Assembly: GCF_000092025.1 (NCBI RefSeq)
Contig: NC_003063.2
Coordinates: forward strand, 744,001-808,000
Direction: 5' to 3'
DNA: 64,000 nucleotides
From: Agrobacterium fabrum str. C58
GTDB taxonomy: Bacteria; Pseudomonadota; Alphaproteobacteria; Rhizobiales; Rhizobiaceae
The position numbers and the translations under genes are program-made. Of this stretch, positions 11,701 through 19,388 are shown one piece after another. The first letter of the stretch is position 1, and the number at the start of each line of letters is the position of its first letter. Below the pieces are notes generated by a model. The model was not told where the DNA came from, did not search any database, and saw only the letters and a program-made list of their open reading frames with translations.

Positions 11701-13409
11701 TTGCAACCAGGCTCGATGCGCTTCCGCGCCTGCCGAACGGCAAGCTGGACCGATCCGCATTGCCGGATCCCGCAGCCTATGGCGAACGCGCCACGGAAAC
11801 CGCAAGTCTGCTCAATGACCAGGAGGACGTGCTGGCGCAGATATGGCAAGGCTTGCTCGGCTGTGGAGACATCCGGCGAAACGACAATTTCTTCTCGCTT
11901 GGCGGCGATTCCATCCTTGCCATCCAGCTGGTTTCACAGGCCCGCCAGAAGGGGTTGAAGATGACCCCGCGCGACGTCTTCCTGCATCCCACGCTCGCAT
12001 CGCTCGCGGAAGTGACACACGTGGAAAGCACTGTGACAGTCGGGACCGGTCATGCCGATGATGAAGCTACGCTCGGGGCGATACAGCACTGGCTGCTGGA
12101 TCAGGACCTGCCCGATCTTGCCCACTGGAACCAGGGATTGATCCTGAAGCTTACCCGATCTCTCGATCCCGACCGGCTCGAAAAGGCGATTTCAAGGCTA
12201 CTCGAGGAGCATCAGTCGCTGCGCGCCCGATTCTTGCGCAAAAATGGGCAATGGCAACAGAAATTCGCCCCTCTTTCGGCAATGCCGCCGATGCAGCAAC
12301 TGGCCGCCACAGATGAGAACGACGTCACAGATTTTGCCAGAAAGCTTCATGCCGGTTTCGATCTTGGTGCCGGGCCTCTCTTCGGCGCGATCCTGGCGAC
12401 ATTGCCTGATGGCTCCGGCCGCCTTATCCTCGCAGCCCATCACCTCATCGTCGATGGCGTGTCCTGGCGAATGATCGTTGCGGATATCGAGCGGCATTAT
12501 CTGGAGGCCAGCACCATTCGGTCCGGCGCAGTCGCGGCTGGCAGCTGGAACAGCCGGCTTTCACGGTCGGCGCTTTTTGACGGCGAGGAGGAATATTGGC
12601 GCGGCGTCTGCGAGGAAGACGTCCGGGCGCTGCCGCTCGACAACGAGAGTGGAAGCAATACTCAATCGGATGCGGTGACGTACCGACAGACGATCGATGC
12701 CGAGACGACGAGGCAACTGCTTCGGGATGTACCGGAATGCTTCAGCATCGCCTCGAACGAGGTTCTGGTCGCAGCCCTTTATCTGACGCTGCGGCAGTGG
12801 AGCGGCCAGCCACGCCTGCGGCTAGAAATGGAAAGCCACGGCAGACTGAACCTGTTCGAGGATATCGACGTTTCCGAAACGGTGGGATGGCTGACCGCGC
12901 TTTATCCCGTGTTGTTCGATACGCCGGATGACGCAACACCAGACCGCCTGCTTCTCGACGTCAAGGATACGTTGCGGCGAATTCCCAATAACGGCGTCGG
13001 TTTCGGTGTTCTGAAATATCTCCGCAACAAGGCTGAGCATTTGGACTATGGCAAACCGCAGCTCCGCTTCAACTATCTCGGCCAGATGGATGCCATGTTC
13101 GCAATAGATAGCCTGTTTGCGCCTTCAGGCATCACATCCGGCCCGATGTACGGTGCCGCCAACCCGCGTGATACGATCCTCGAGATCAACGCCATGGTCG
13201 TGCGCGGTGAGTTGCAATTGCAGTGGGTCTATGGGGCGCAACTGCATTCCGAAGACACTATCAGGACGCTGGCGGACCATTTCCGGGACAATCTTGAAAC
13301 GCTGATCCAGCATTGCCTCACCGGTTCAGGTGCGGGTTTCAGCCCTTCTGATTTCCCGCTGATGGATCTCGGTCAGGACGAACTCGACAATCTGCTAAAG
13401 AGCTTCTGA
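5709..13409 (+). CDS. NRPS, C-A(Gly)-T-C-A(Ala-like)-T-E
   Basis: Two-module nonribosomal peptide synthetase of 2566 residues, starting at GTG two bases after the preceding stop. AAGGA lies about 10 bases upstream; an in-frame ATG at 5718 is the alternative. By base position: N-terminal helix (LTPEEKRQLLQRLM, likely docking), C (5820-7080), A (7140-8630), T (GGHSL), C (8960-10230), A (10310-11760), T (GGDSI), epimerase (12060-13330; HHLIVDGVS, ESHGR, FNYLGQMD). The first A pocket reads D-I-L-Q-L-G-L-I-W, the published glycine code. The second reads D-L-F-N-C-A-L-T-Y, close to the Ala-like code of the upstream A1 domain, which it resembles along its length. The final E domain predicts a D-configured last residue. 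Both C domains keep His-His-x3-Asp but replace the usual following Gly with Tyr (6204) and Ala (9363). The C-terminal tail (DLGQDELDNLL) is the usual post-E docking segment. Confidence 0.95.
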   Translation: MNTMDISRLTPEEKRQLLQRLMAGQQASEKKNFRLSHAQERIWFVEQMQPGTGAYSIPVAIRLEGPLDRDRLRICFDIVVQRHESLRTVFEVQDGEPFQVIVSQTTADFSFHEPGDDEAARDVAIGRFAQEPFNLSQGPLFRVGLFSVAPDEHTLVMVIHHIISDYASLQILIDEVYRLYSAAEAPAIGQLPALDIQYRDYAEWQRNGTAALSGQIDYWREQLRDAPLLLQLPFDFARPVTQSFQGARHKFRLGPALSSAVKDLAKSRKLTTFMVLLAAYQILLARLSRSDDICIGTTASNRNRAQTRNLIGLFVNNLVLRTRLQPNDTFDTLLDRVRDTTLEALSNQDVPFEQVVDALNVERDIGHNALFQSTFVLHNASGAAFDLGDIKVTPIALDSGASRFDLSLDMHEGRGNEGFSGVFEFNTELFLPETVSRFSAYFLRLLGGLVSNPGGRIAEIDLLDKTEHAAIATANRTTIAFPLRDFASLLEETAQVRGSSVAVRCGDRQYSHGDLNEAANRVASGLRDRIGNSKPHPRIAICLPRSENLVIAILAVLKLGGHYVPLDPGHPAERRALILEDCKPDIILISEGEDTAYPCGCMAIEPLLRATGSFGNPHRETLPDDLAYIIYTSGSTGRPKGVPIRQKSLVNLLTSMARRPGMSAEDRFLAVTTPAFDIATLELLMPLMVGGLLIIAEADDIYDDMALSELIRNHSATMMQATPATWRLMADADWKAPAGFRMLCGGEALEPGLARRLLAAGGELWNLYGPTETTIWSTCTRICAEHLELPALPVGEPIANTQLHLLDDALMPVPAGVVGELYIGGEGLSPGYFNRDDLTSRAFVEGPAAGSNGGGERSRLYRTGDLMRRSAAGHLLYVGRADFQVKLRGFRIELSEIEAILAAQPSIEQAVVALFQDEEGSGTLVAYCRRGTSPVDEDALRAALASQLPSYMLPAAYVWMDRFPLNANGKIDRKRLERPKQIVSSTAYTAPLEGTEQIVAAIWRELLGAEKIGRDDNFFTVGGHSLLATRMLARLRASFAIDLPLRTFFERPRLADFAGAVDALVAMTERRPEAVSSALSKREHTGPTPLSHAQNRQWALAQLEPDSPLYNIPFALKIRGALDFEILSHALELTAQRQDTLRSRFVSVDGKPFVETDPEMIFKIVPEEIGDRELEAALLDCARRPFDLAVAPLLRIHAFRTGPQDHVLLFLLHHIIGDALSAEILLNDVATFYASLSKKEAPPNGALPLQYSDFAIWQREQDTTNEVDYWRRTLAGAPPLLELPTDFVRPAIQGFSGESIRFSLNADLLARLRQLCDQQGATLFMGMLTAFSTLLQRVSGMRDIVIGTPVSERFHPDLENVIGMFANTLAIRLQTQGGENFNEALKAARDTALSAFANQTAPFEKVVDALSLPRTWSHNPLFQAMLVSTVETRRGAISLAGMEWDRLALPDTSSRVDLTLFIHETAEELSCRLEYRSDLFRRATMESLGEALVALLEKIVERPELPLDRQSLVSGNHQKRLRQWNETDAEFQPQRRCLHDFVTASAETSPQAIAVTDQDRSLSYAELDWRADRLASGLVAAGIGRGKRVGIRLERSVELVVAILAVLRTGAAYVPLDPRYPADRIEFIAADADLALILVTTENDISTIGQNFRCMTPGMVENLAGGAVPTPVTSGADLAYLIYTSGSTGRPKGVAIEHRNAVAFMQWCMHAFTKDQLSGVLASTSICFDLSIFEIFATLAAGGRIFMVDDLFAFPSAPFAGEVTLVNTVPTPMSELLKLGPLPQNVKTVCLAGEPLPRELVARIYANDQVECLYNLYGPSEDTTYSTVAPVPPSGEWFGIGVPIANTRAYVLDGEMNEVPVGVPGELFLSGSGLARGYWNRPGQTAERFLPNPFADCSQHRVMYQTGDIVRRRDDGGLDYMGRADRQLKLNGFRIEPGEIEAVLLQQEGVHEAVAGLWRDAANHPRLAMWIAGDPALEITKLVATLRQRLPEHFIPVLATRLDALPRLPNGKLDRSALPDPAAYGERATETASLLNDQEDVLAQIWQGLLGCGDIRRNDNFFSLGGDSILAIQLVSQARQKGLKMTPRDVFLHPTLASLAEVTHVESTVTVGTGHADDEATLGAIQHWLLDQDLPDLAHWNQGLILKLTRSLDPDRLEKAISRLLEEHQSLRARFLRKNGQWQQKFAPLSAMPPMQQLAATDENDVTDFARKLHAGFDLGAGPLFGAILATLPDGSGRLILAAHHLIVDGVSWRMIVADIERHYLEASTIRSGAVAAGSWNSRLSRSALFDGEEEYWRGVCEEDVRALPLDNESGSNTQSDAVTYRQTIDAETTRQLLRDVPECFSIASNEVLVAALYLTLRQWSGQPRLRLEMESHGRLNLFEDIDVSETVGWLTALYPVLFDTPDDATPDRLLLDVKDTLRRIPNNGVGFGVLKYLRNKAEHLDYGKPQLRFNYLGQMDAMFAIDSLFAPSGITSGPMYGAANPRDTILEINAMVVRGELQLQWVYGAQLHSEDTIRTLADHFRDNLETLIQHCLTGSGAGFSPSDFPLMDLGQDELDNLLKSF

Positions 13410-13413
13410 CACA

Positions 13414-15081
13414 ATGGACAATCGCCCGCTTGAAAGCCGCCGCCGCTCGGCTATCGAAAACATCTATCCGCTGTCACCCATGCAGGAAGGATTGCTGTTC
13501 CACTCCATCGCCACCCCCGACGAAGGCGTCTACGTGCCGCAGATCGTCCTTCAACTGCGGGGCGCCGTCGATCCGCAAATCATGCATGATTGCTGGAGCG
13601 AGATGGTGTCGCGCCACGCGGTTCTGCGCACCACCTTCCACTGGGAAGAAAGGGACGAACCGTTTCAGGTGGTCCACAGCGATGCCGGCCTTGCCTGGTC
13701 GCAACTGGATTGGTCAGGTATCGACGCGGAAGAGCGGCAAAAACGCCTCGGCGCGCTTCTGTCCACCAACCGGCGGCAGGCTTTCGATCTGAAGACGGCT
13801 CCCCTGATCCGCCTGCAATGGATCGATTACGGCGGCGAAAATTCGCGTCTCGTGCTTCAGTACCACCATATCATTCTCGACGGATGGTCGGCGGGCCGCA
13901 TTGTCGAAGACGCCTTCCGGACCTATCAGAGACGATGCGGTTCAACCCGTCCGCCACTGGCCGCACCACGGCCCTATGCGGATTATATTGCCTGGCTGAA
14001 AAGCAGGAAACGTGAGGCGACGCGTGCGTTCTGGACGGATTACACGACGAAGATCGAGATGCCGTGCAGGATGACCCGCGACGCCACCGGCGGCGAGGCC
14101 GATTTCTCCAGTCATCACCTCACCTGCGATCCCGCAGTTTCCACGCAGGCAGCAAAACTGTGCAGAGACATGGGGATTACCCCCAATATCCTGCTACAGG
14201 CCGCGCTTGCCATCGTCATCGCCCGCAAGACCGGCAGCAGACATGTCGTCTTCGGTGCGACGACAGCCGGGCGACCTCCCGAACTCCAGGGTGTGGAAAA
14301 CATGGTCGGCCTGTTCATCAACACGCTGCCGGTCTGCATCGACGTTGAAAATGGCTCTCTTGCCCCGTGGTTGCAAAGGTTGCAGCAACGCCAGTCCGCC
14401 TGTGCCGAGCACGACTATCTTCCGCTACGCGAAATACAGGCCGGGCGGGGCGATCTTTTCGACTGCCTGCTGGTCTTTGAAAACTATCCGGTGCCGCGGG
14501 ATATTACGGCGGAGGCGACATTCGCCGTGACCGGCGTCGAGGTTGATGAATGGACCCACTATCCCCTCACCCTGTTTGCCGTTGCCGACGCCGCGAAGAT
14601 TTCGATTTCTGCCCACTACGATAGACGGCGCATTGCCGAGCAGGAGACGGAGGCATTTCTACATGAGCTTGGCGCGACAATCGGCGAGATGGCCGGCGGC
14701 ATTGCAATGGTTCCACACGTTTCCGCTGAGGACGCAAGGACGGCCAATCTCGCCAAGCCCGCGCTGCCTTCGGGGACGGAAACACCTAGTGATCAGCCCC
14801 TTCCCGCTACCGCCTGGACGGAAACGGAAAAAAGGATTGCCCGTATCTGGGCAGAGGTTCTGAAAGTTGACGCCCAGCGCAACACCGATAATTTCTTCGA
14901 CCTCGGCGGCCACTCGCTTCTGGCGGCCAGGGTCGTCAACCGGGTGCGGAGAGAATTTGCGATCAATTTTCCCGTAAAAGTCCTGTTCGACCGTCCGGTC
15001 CTTGCGGCATTTGCGGCTTTCATCGATGCGCTGAAGGCAACCGCCGCACCCGTCGACGAGCACAATGCGATTGAAATATGA
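13414..15081 (+). CDS. NRPS C-T didomain protein without adenylation domain
   Basis: A 555-residue condensation-carrier protein that starts four bases after the previous stop. It opens with the acceptor-type N-terminus of a C domain that follows an epimerase (IENIYPLSPMQEGLLFHS). The C domain has an intact HHIILDGWS active-site motif near 13865, and a carrier domain with GGHSLLAA lies near 14908-14930. There is no adenylation domain between C and T, and no thioesterase or reductase after T. By family knowledge, such a protein accepts the D-aminoacyl peptide from the upstream epimerase and joins it to whatever is loaded on its own carrier, so the acceptor must come from an A domain in trans or from another loading route. 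Its stop overlaps the next frame (ATGA at 15078-15081). The function within the line is inferred. Confidence 0.92.
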   Translation: MDNRPLESRRRSAIENIYPLSPMQEGLLFHSIATPDEGVYVPQIVLQLRGAVDPQIMHDCWSEMVSRHAVLRTTFHWEERDEPFQVVHSDAGLAWSQLDWSGIDAEERQKRLGALLSTNRRQAFDLKTAPLIRLQWIDYGGENSRLVLQYHHIILDGWSAGRIVEDAFRTYQRRCGSTRPPLAAPRPYADYIAWLKSRKREATRAFWTDYTTKIEMPCRMTRDATGGEADFSSHHLTCDPAVSTQAAKLCRDMGITPNILLQAALAIVIARKTGSRHVVFGATTAGRPPELQGVENMVGLFINTLPVCIDVENGSLAPWLQRLQQRQSACAEHDYLPLREIQAGRGDLFDCLLVFENYPVPRDITAEATFAVTGVEVDEWTHYPLTLFAVADAAKISISAHYDRRRIAEQETEAFLHELGATIGEMAGGIAMVPHVSAEDARTANLAKPALPSGTETPSDQPLPATAWTETEKRIARIWAEVLKVDAQRNTDNFFDLGGHSLLAARVVNRVRREFAINFPVKVLFDRPVLAAFAAFIDALKATAAPVDEHNAIEI

Positions 15082-15095
15082 TGAGAGGAGCCCCG

Positions 15096-15842
15096 ATGAC
15101 ACTTCGTCCCCGGTTGATCTGCCTTCCGCCGGCTGGCGCCGGCCCGAGCCTGTTCCGGTCATGGGTACAGAATTCTGAGAGCATCTTTGACGTCGTACCG
15201 GTCGCCTTGCCGGGTCGCGAGGCGCATTTCACCAAGCCGCTGCCGCGCGATATCCAGAGCCTTGCCGACCACGTCACAAACGAAATCATCGGGCTGCTGC
15301 AGGCTCCTTATGCCCTGTTCGGTTATTCCATGGGTGCAGTTGTGGCCTATGAGCTGTTACGGCACCTGTCACTCCGGCGCCTGCCGCTCCCCGACGCCTT
15401 CTACATTCTCGGCTCCAACGCGCCCGATCGCGTCCTTGAAGGACGTGAGCCTATCCACAGCATGACGAGCGAGGATTTTCAACAATCGCTGGTCGAGATC
15501 GGCGGCACGCCGGATGAAATATTGCGCGACAGGGAGGCCATGGCCCTGTTCGAGCCGGTTCTGCGCAATGATTTTCGCATTTGCGAAACCTATGAATTCA
15601 CCCCCCCGCATCTGCCGGTTACATTCCCAGTCCATGTCTTCGTTGCCGATGCCGACCATCTCGTCAGCTGGAAGGCGGCAGGTGCATGGGAAAACTGTAT
15701 CGGACAAGACATCACGATGCATGGGATCGAAGGGTCGCATATGCTCCCGCCACAGGCCTTCGCACACTTCATTGGAAAACTGGGCCAATTATGGCAAACC
15801 GATCAGGTGCAGGCTTGCGCTGTTTCAACCAGAACTGCATGA
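15096..15842 (+). CDS. Type II thioesterase of the NRPS cluster
   Basis: Alpha/beta hydrolase of 248 residues in the external (type II) thioesterase family, which clears misprimed or stalled carrier domains and may sometimes help release product. It opens with the typical PRLICLPPAGAG, has the nucleophile elbow GYSMG, an acid residue in VADADHLV and a catalytic His in EGSHM. The start at 15096 is chosen because GAGGAG ends five bases before it. An earlier in-frame ATG at 15078 overlaps the stop of the C-T gene but has no ribosome binding site. No covalently attached terminal TE exists in the visible NRPS proteins, so this enzyme is a candidate for release, although family precedent favours editing. 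Confidence 0.9.
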   Translation: MTLRPRLICLPPAGAGPSLFRSWVQNSESIFDVVPVALPGREAHFTKPLPRDIQSLADHVTNEIIGLLQAPYALFGYSMGAVVAYELLRHLSLRRLPLPDAFYILGSNAPDRVLEGREPIHSMTSEDFQQSLVEIGGTPDEILRDREAMALFEPVLRNDFRICETYEFTPPHLPVTFPVHVFVADADHLVSWKAAGAWENCIGQDITMHGIEGSHMLPPQAFAHFIGKLGQLWQTDQVQACAVSTRTA

Positions 15843-15869
15843 GCCTGATTTGCGACGCCAAACTGATGG

Positions 15870-16763
15870 ATGCGGCAGACAATGAGAGATCATGAGACAG
15901 CCGGCGTCTCCGCCGCCGATAGTCTGACGGAAGCGACTGCCCTCCAGCAGTCCATGTGGCCGGAGGTGCCTTGCAGCGCCGGCCCGATGCTTGCCGGCTG
16001 GACAACGTCCGCCGCGCTGTTCTCCAGCCCCTCGGCGCTGGAAGAATTCCTGGACTATGAGGGATCCTTCGATCCCGGCGTCGATCTCAAGAGCCGCGCC
16101 GCATTCCTGATGAGCGACTATTGCTACATTTTTTTCATGGCCACGGTTCCGCTGCTGGTGGGCCGCGGCGTGGTGCCGGATATGTCGCCCGAAGCCGTTT
16201 CATTGCAGTTCTATACCCATCATGGCGAGCATGACGGGGAACCGATGACGGTGCGGCGGGCACACGTCCGGCTGTTGTCGCCGCAGATCTTTACGGATCG
16301 GGATGCCGGGCCGTTTTCGACGGTCACGGACCATGCGGGCCTTTGTGAAAGGTTCCGCATCGGCGTTGAGCAACATTTCCATCCGCTGGTGGAAGCATTG
16401 GCAACAAGGACCGGGTTTTCGAAAAATGCGCAATGGCGGCTGGTGGGAGACGCGATAGCCGGCAGATTTCTCGATGTCGGAAGACGTTTCGGCTGTCTTA
16501 CCGATGCGATGGCCTCGGCCATGGCGATCGTCAAGGTACAGGGATCGCCGCTGAACAACCGCCAGCTGGGTTATTTCGACCTCACCCTGCATGACAGCGC
16601 CTTAAAAGAACCCTTCACCTACACGTTTCGCGCGCGCGGTGGATGCTGCAGGTATTATACCGTAGAGGGTGCGGAAAAGTGCCCCACCTGCGTCCTGAAG
16701 TCAAATGAAGAGCGTGACAACATTCTTCTCCAGGAAATGCGCGCCCATTTTTGCCTAAAATAA
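15870..16763 (+). CDS. FhuF-like siderophore-iron reductase
   Basis: Protein of 297 residues. Near its C-terminus it carries CC, ten residues, then CPTC, the C-C-x10-C-x2-C [2Fe-2S] signature of the FhuF family. Members reduce ferric siderophores in the cytoplasm so that iron is released after uptake. The rest of the protein shows no signal peptide or membrane segment, as expected for this family. It follows the thioesterase by 27 bases and precedes the outer-membrane receptor, so it belongs to the siderophore unit. The start could also be the ATG at 15882; neither has a strong ribosome binding site. The family assignment is firm; the exact substrate is inferred to be the product of the adjacent NRPS. 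Confidence 0.9.
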   Translation: MRQTMRDHETAGVSAADSLTEATALQQSMWPEVPCSAGPMLAGWTTSAALFSSPSALEEFLDYEGSFDPGVDLKSRAAFLMSDYCYIFFMATVPLLVGRGVVPDMSPEAVSLQFYTHHGEHDGEPMTVRRAHVRLLSPQIFTDRDAGPFSTVTDHAGLCERFRIGVEQHFHPLVEALATRTGFSKNAQWRLVGDAIAGRFLDVGRRFGCLTDAMASAMAIVKVQGSPLNNRQLGYFDLTLHDSALKEPFTYTFRARGGCCRYYTVEGAEKCPTCVLKSNEERDNILLQEMRAHFCLK

Positions 16764-16896
16764 GATTATTATTTTCAATAATTTTTTTTACTCGGGAGTC
16801 CCATAGCGCCGCCTTTGATCGTCTTCAGCATGAGTGGGCGGATATTGCCGCCTTTTGTCTGAAACGCTTATCAAGTGCGCGGGAGCGGGGGCTTCA
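16764..16896 (+). promoter_or_regulatory. Intergenic region before the TonB-dependent receptor
   Basis: This 133-base gap separates the fhuF-like gene from the receptor. It begins with a very AT-rich stretch and holds a short GC hairpin (GGCGG 16837-16841 with CCGCC 16848-16852) followed by TTTTGT. A promoter for the receptor is expected here because it lies downstream of a possible terminator and the receptor normally responds to its own sigma factor. I could not identify a FecI-type promoter or a RirA/Irr operator with confidence. Confidence 0.4.
16765..16789 (+). terminator. Possible weak terminator or AT-rich operator after fhuF-like gene
   Basis: ATTATT (16765-16770) pairs with AATAAT (16777-16782) across a six-base loop and is followed by a run of T to 16789. 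The stem is entirely A-U, so it would be a weak intrinsic terminator. The same palindrome could instead be a binding site for an iron regulator. Confidence 0.3.
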
Positions 16897-19335
16897 ATGG
16901 AATGCAAGGGAATTAACGGCAGAACGGCTAGAACCGGACTGGCGGGATGGGTAGCGCTGCTGCTCACAACTTCGGTTTCTGCTCTGGCGTTGAATGTGCC
17001 GGCCACAGCCCAGACCGTCGCTCAGGCCAGCACCGCGCCTCGGCAGATTTCCATTGCTGCCGGGCCGCTGACCTCCGCGCTCAATCAGCTTGCCACGCAA
17101 ACCGGCCTGCAGATTCTCTTTGACGGATCCATTGCCAATGGCAAAACGTCTCGCGGCGCCAGCGGCAATCTCACACCCTCTCAGGCGCTCGCCGCGGTGC
17201 TTGCAGGAACTGGTGTCCAGTCGCGGTTTGCCGGCCAAAACCAGATCGCCCTCAGCCTTGCGGCGGCACCTGCCAATGCCGCAGCCGTCGCTGCCGACGG
17301 TACAACCCAGCTGCAGGCCATCACGATTTACGGCTCACGCAACGCCACGACACTTGCCAGCACATCCTCGAGCATCGGTATCGTCAACGCGGAACAGATC
17401 TCCGACGGACAGATAAGGAGTTTCCGCGACAGCTTCCGCCGCATGGCGAACGTCATGGATGGCGACTGGGCGGATGCCGGTTTCATCATTCGTGGCGTCA
17501 GCTCCGAGGGCCTTGTTCCCGGTGGCGCGCCTCTTGCCACACTTTACATTGACGGCGTTCAGCAAACGGTGCGTGGCGCGCGTCGCGGGGCACGCGGGCT
17601 GTTTGACGTCGAGCAGGTCGAGGTCTATCGCGGCCCGCAGTCCACCCTGTCGGGGCGCGCTGCCATGGCCGGTGCGATTTATATAAAGACCAAGGATCCC
17701 ACCTTCGAAAAGGAAGCGGAGCTTTCGACCACAATCGCCACCGGCAATCTCTACGGTACCGGTTTCATGTTCAATACGCCGCTGGTGGACGATCAGATCG
17801 CCATTCGCATGTCTGGCGAGATTCAGCGTAGCAAGAACGATATCAATTACCCCACCTTCGAGCGTTATGAGAACTATAACGAGTTCACACACGACTTTTA
17901 TTACCAGGTCCGGGGCAAGGTTCTGTTTGAACCGGCGGAAATGCCGGAGACGCGCGCGCTTCTCAGCTACTCGTTTTCACATGACAACCCCGCCGTTCGC
18001 GATATTGGCGGCCCCAAAGGCTCCATCCCCTTCAGCTTCGATGAGAAACGCGGCGACTATCAGCTTCCGGTCTACATCGAATATCGCCCGACTGACGTCC
18101 ATAACGTCGGACTGGAGGTAACGCATGACTTTTCAGACGAGCTGAAGCTGACGTCACTTTCGGCCTTCAGCTATTCCGATGCCGATCGTCTCTCGGTCAA
18201 TTATGGAACTCCGGGCGAAATTGATACCTATCACGGCTACTACAAGGAATGGATCGCCTCTCAGGAAGTGCGTCTCAACTACGAAGGTGAGAAGTGGGAC
18301 TGGGTCGGCGGCGTCTATTTTTCTTATGAAGATGAGAAGAATTTCTACGATCGTACCATTCCGCTGACCGCTACTGTCAAGCGTAACCAGGTTCAGCACA
18401 ATACGCAGAAATCGTTCAATGCCGCCCTGTTCGGAGAGGCGACATACGAGTTCGTTCCGACATGGAAAATCACCGTCGGCGGCCGGCTGGACTATACGGA
18501 TCAGGATATAACCCAAAATCTGGTGCGCACCCAGCCTCTTGGAGGCAGGACGACCGTGGTGACGGACTATGCCGCCTCCTTCAGTGAGGTCAATTTCGTG
18601 CCCAAAATCGGCCTTTCGAAAGAGCTGACGGATACACAGACGGTGGGGATTACCTATTCCCAGGGCTTCCGGACGGGTGGCGCGAGTTACGATGCGTATC
18701 AGCGTACAGCCTATAACTACAAACCCGAAGAGGCATCGACCTACGAGATTTTCTACAAAGGTTCGTTCATGGACGAACGCCTGACCATCAATTCAAACGT
18801 TTTCCTCACGAAATACTCGGACCAGCAGGTTTTGATGCAGTTCGATCCAACGGATCTGCTGAGCCGGCGCATCATCAACGCCGCGTCTTCGGAAGCATGG
18901 GGCTTCGAGTTCGAGCCGTCGTTCAAGGTCACTGACAACCTCGAAACCTTCGCATCGCTCGGCTACGTCCATACCGAATTCAAGGACTTCAACGATTTGA
19001 ACCTTGGCAATCTGTCCGGCCTGCCATTCCCGGAAGCGCCGAAGTGGTCGCTGGGTCTCGGTGCCCGCTACACCTTCGATAACGGTGTCTATGTCGGCGC
19101 CGACGCCAAATATACCTCGAGCTACCTGGCCCGTCTTGGCAGCCTGCCGCACGACTATCTCAAGAGCCGTTGGATCGTGAACCTGCAGGCGGGCTACAAG
19201 ACCGAAAGGTGGGAAATCAACGCCTTCGCGCAGAACCTGCTGGACGAGAAATATTTTGTCTACAACGACAATGATATTGCCGCCACGCTCGGCGAGCGCC
19301 GCAGCGTCGGTCTGAACATGAAGGTCAAATTCTGA
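16897..19335 (+). CDS. TonB-dependent siderophore receptor with STN signalling domain
   Basis: Outer-membrane receptor of 812 residues. The chosen ATG gives a clean Sec signal peptide (WVALLLTTSVSALALNVPATAQ region). It has GGGAGCGGGGG upstream and is preferred over the ATG at 16834, which would add 21 unlikely residues. After the signal comes an STN (secretin/TonB N-terminal) domain (ISIAAGPLTSALNQLATQ), then the plug (YIDGVQQTVRGARRG, VEVYRGPQSTLSGRAAMAG) and a beta-barrel ending in aromatic-rich LNMKVKF. By family knowledge, an STN domain marks a transducer that signals ligand occupancy through a FecR protein to an ECF sigma factor; both partners are encoded at 23474 and 24064. The ligand is inferred to be the ferric form of the NRPS product. 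Confidence 0.94.
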   Translation: MECKGINGRTARTGLAGWVALLLTTSVSALALNVPATAQTVAQASTAPRQISIAAGPLTSALNQLATQTGLQILFDGSIANGKTSRGASGNLTPSQALAAVLAGTGVQSRFAGQNQIALSLAAAPANAAAVAADGTTQLQAITIYGSRNATTLASTSSSIGIVNAEQISDGQIRSFRDSFRRMANVMDGDWADAGFIIRGVSSEGLVPGGAPLATLYIDGVQQTVRGARRGARGLFDVEQVEVYRGPQSTLSGRAAMAGAIYIKTKDPTFEKEAELSTTIATGNLYGTGFMFNTPLVDDQIAIRMSGEIQRSKNDINYPTFERYENYNEFTHDFYYQVRGKVLFEPAEMPETRALLSYSFSHDNPAVRDIGGPKGSIPFSFDEKRGDYQLPVYIEYRPTDVHNVGLEVTHDFSDELKLTSLSAFSYSDADRLSVNYGTPGEIDTYHGYYKEWIASQEVRLNYEGEKWDWVGGVYFSYEDEKNFYDRTIPLTATVKRNQVQHNTQKSFNAALFGEATYEFVPTWKITVGGRLDYTDQDITQNLVRTQPLGGRTTVVTDYAASFSEVNFVPKIGLSKELTDTQTVGITYSQGFRTGGASYDAYQRTAYNYKPEEASTYEIFYKGSFMDERLTINSNVFLTKYSDQQVLMQFDPTDLLSRRIINAASSEAWGFEFEPSFKVTDNLETFASLGYVHTEFKDFNDLNLGNLSGLPFPEAPKWSLGLGARYTFDNGVYVGADAKYTSSYLARLGSLPHDYLKSRWIVNLQAGYKTERWEINAFAQNLLDEKYFVYNDNDIAATLGERRSVGLNMKVKF

Positions 19336-19342
19336 TCCATTT

Positions 19343-19367
19343 CCTGCGCGGCTCCATGCCGCGCAGG
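19343..19367 (+). other. GC-rich hairpin between receptor and binding-protein genes
   Basis: CCTGCGCGG (19343-19351) pairs perfectly with CCGCGCAGG (19359-19367) across a seven-base loop, 8 bases after the receptor stop. No T-run follows. This suggests an mRNA-stabilising or processing hairpin that sets receptor and transporter levels apart, rather than a full terminator. Confidence 0.4.
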
Positions 19368-19388
19368 CTTCCATTTCTGGAGTAATGA

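Noticed and set aside
16834..16896. Longer start for the TonB-dependent receptor
   Set aside because: It adds 21 residues before a clean signal peptide and has no better ribosome site.
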